Shown here: one piece after another, positions 5,896-7,110 of the stretch
Numbering within the stretch: the stretch's first letter is position 1
Layout of the letters: every line of letters begins with the position of its first letter
NCBI GenBank assembly: GCA_012514855.1
Contig: JAAYZL010000450.1
Location: 1 to 7,110, forward strand
Reading direction: 5' to 3'
Length of the DNA: 7,110 nt
DNA from: Clostridiales bacterium
Lineage (GTDB): Bacteria; Bacillota_A; Clostridia; Christensenellales; Aristaeellaceae
The notes under the pieces: generated by a model
The model's input: the letters and a program-made list of their open reading frames with translations, nothing else
Database searches by the model: none
What the model was told of the DNA's origin: nothing
Made by a program: the position numbers and the translations under genes

Positions 5896-7110
5896 TCACG
5901 CGTCGATCGTCGAGATCGTCAGCGTCGTCTCCTCGAGCACGTCCAGCAGCACCTTGACCGTGTCGAGCGCCGTGAACATCGTCACGTTGTTCTCGACCGC
6001 GCAGCGGCGGATCTCGTAGCCGTCGGAGAGCTGCCCGAGCGAGTTCATGTCGCGCGTGTTGATGACGTAGCTGACGTATCCCTGCCGGATCGAGTCGAGG
6101 ATCTCCTCGCTGCCCTCGCTGAGCTTCGGCTTCACGCGCGTGCGGATGCCGTGGCCCTTGAGAAACTGCGCCGTGCCGTTTGTCGCCTCGATGTTGAAGC
6201 CGAGGTTGTAAAACCGCCGGATCAGCGGCAGCGCCTCCTCCTTGTCGGGATCGGCGAGCGAGACGAGGATCGTCCCGTAGTTCATCACCTGCATGCCGGA
6301 CGCCTGCAATGCCTTGTAGAGCGCGCGCGTCAAGCTCTGGTCGTAGCCGATCGCCTCGCCGGTCGACTTCATCTCCGGCGACAGGTACGCGTCGAGCCCG
6401 CTCAGCTTCGTGAACGAGAACGAGGGAACCTTCACGTACCAGCGCTTCTTCTCCGGCGGGTATATCTCGCAAATGCCCTGATCCTTCAGCGACTGGCCGA
6501 GTATGCACTTCGTCGCGATGTCGGCCAGCGGCCAGCCGGTCGCCTTCGACAGGAACGGCACCGTCCGCGACGAGCGCGGGTTGACCTCGATGACGAACAC
6601 GTTGTCGTCGCGGTCGACGATGAACTGTATGTTGTAGAGCCCGACGATGCCGATTTCGAGCCCGAGCCGCTTCGTGTACTCGAGGATCACCTGCTTCGAC
6701 TGCTTCGAGACCGAGAACGTCGGGTAGACGCTGATCGAGTCGCCGGAGTGGATGCCGGTGCGCTCGACGAGTTCCATGATGCCGGGCACGAACACGTCCG
6801 TCCCGTCGCAGACCGCGTCGACCTCGAGCTCGCGCCCGACGACGTACTTGTCGACGAGCACCGGCTGCTCCTCGTTGACCTCGACGGCGCTCTTGAGGTA
6901 CGCGCGCAGCATCTCCTCGCCGGAGACGATCTGCATCGCGCGGCCGCCGAGAACGTAGCTCGGGCGCACGAGGACCGGGTAGCCGATCACTTCCGCCGCG
7001 CGCACGCCGTCCTCGATGTTCGTCACGGCCCGGCCGACCGGCTGCGGAATGCCGAGCGACTGCATGACCTTCTCAAACGCTTCGCGGTTCTCGGCCTTCT
7101 CGATCGCGGC
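5896..7110 (-). CDS. carB: Carbamoyl-phosphate synthase large chain CarB (PyrAB), C-terminal part, 5' end beyond window
   Basis: 404 residues are visible, matching roughly the last 40 percent of the large chain. The frame is open to the right edge, so the M codon at 7065 is internal. The fragment begins in the second ATP-grasp half, which phosphorylates carbamate to carbamoyl phosphate: RPSYVLGGRAM (49-59), EVDAVCDG (96-103), GIHSGDS (119-125) and the metal/nucleotide segment VIEVNPRSSRTVPFLSK (173-189). Residues from about 275 form the MGS-like allosteric domain, with YGTILVSL (278-285) and the phosphate-binding ATNGTAQFL (309-317), where UMP and other effectors bind in characterised enzymes. 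Missing are the first ATP-grasp half and the oligomerisation domain. A small chain (carA/pyrAA) is expected upstream. Being inside a pyr operon suggests a pyrimidine-specific synthase like Bacillus PyrAB, but a single enzyme shared with arginine synthesis is possible. Confidence 0.97.
   Translation of the reverse strand, partial: AAIEKAENREAFEKVMQSLGIPQPVGRAVTNIEDGVRAAEVIGYPVLVRPSYVLGGRAMQIVSGEEMLRAYLKSAVEVNEEQPVLVDKYVVGRELEVDAVCDGTDVFVPGIMELVERTGIHSGDSISVYPTFSVSKQSKQVILEYTKRLGLEIGIVGLYNIQFIVDRDDNVFVIEVNPRSSRTVPFLSKATGWPLADIATKCILGQSLKDQGICEIYPPEKKRWYVKVPSFSFTKLSGLDAYLSPEMKSTGEAIGYDQSLTRALYKALQASGMQVMNYGTILVSLADPDKEEALPLIRRFYNLGFNIEATNGTAQFLKGHGIRTRVKPKLSEGSEEILDSIRQGYVSYVINTRDMNSLGQLSDGYEIRRCAVENNVTMFTALDTVKVLLDVLEETTLTISTIDA

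Noticed and set aside
1..7110. CRISPR arrays, tRNA or rRNA genes, transposases, toxin-antitoxin or defence genes
   Set aside because: I saw no regularly spaced direct repeats, no RNA gene signatures and no such protein motifs on either strand.

Overview
The window is a GC-rich bacterial chromosomal segment. Strong AGGAGG-like ribosome binding sites, a class 1B dihydroorotate dehydrogenase pair (PyrD plus PyrK) and a separate aspartate transcarbamoylase regulatory chain (PyrI) together suggest a high-GC member of the Bacillota, probably a clostridial lineage. This is an inference from gene content; no rRNA or other marker is present to fix the taxon.

Layout. Positions 2-781 (+) hold the C-terminal three quarters of a Gfo/Idh/MocA-family oxidoreductase that enters from the left edge. 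Positions 782-935 are non-coding: a compact 9-bp GC hairpin (786-808), then a 124-bp foldback element (812-935) with imperfect inverted ends, which stops exactly at the stop codon of the next gene. Positions 936-1508 (-) encode a divergent RpiB/LacAB-fold isomerase, with its own putative promoter and a strong ribosome binding site. From 7110 down to 1578 (-) runs one tightly packed pyrimidine biosynthesis operon in transcription order carB (3' part) - pyrK - pyrD - pyrF - pyrE - pyrB - pyrI.

The pyr genes cover nearly all of de novo UMP synthesis: carbamoyl phosphate (CarB), carbamoyl aspartate (PyrB with PyrI), orotate (PyrD with PyrK), OMP (PyrE) and UMP (PyrF). The missing step is dihydroorotase (pyrC), which must lie upstream of the window or elsewhere. 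Four of the six junctions are 4-base stop/start overlaps; the other two gaps are 1 and 10 bases, so translation is probably coupled along the whole operon. No leader, attenuator or PyrR-type site is visible, since the operon start is outside the window.

Most of the window is ordinary core metabolism. The parts worth a second look are the foldback element at 812-935 and the RpiB-like protein, which keeps the catalytic cysteine motif but appears to lack the histidines and phosphate-binding arginines of characterised RpiB enzymes. I found no convincing undescribed multi-gene system.
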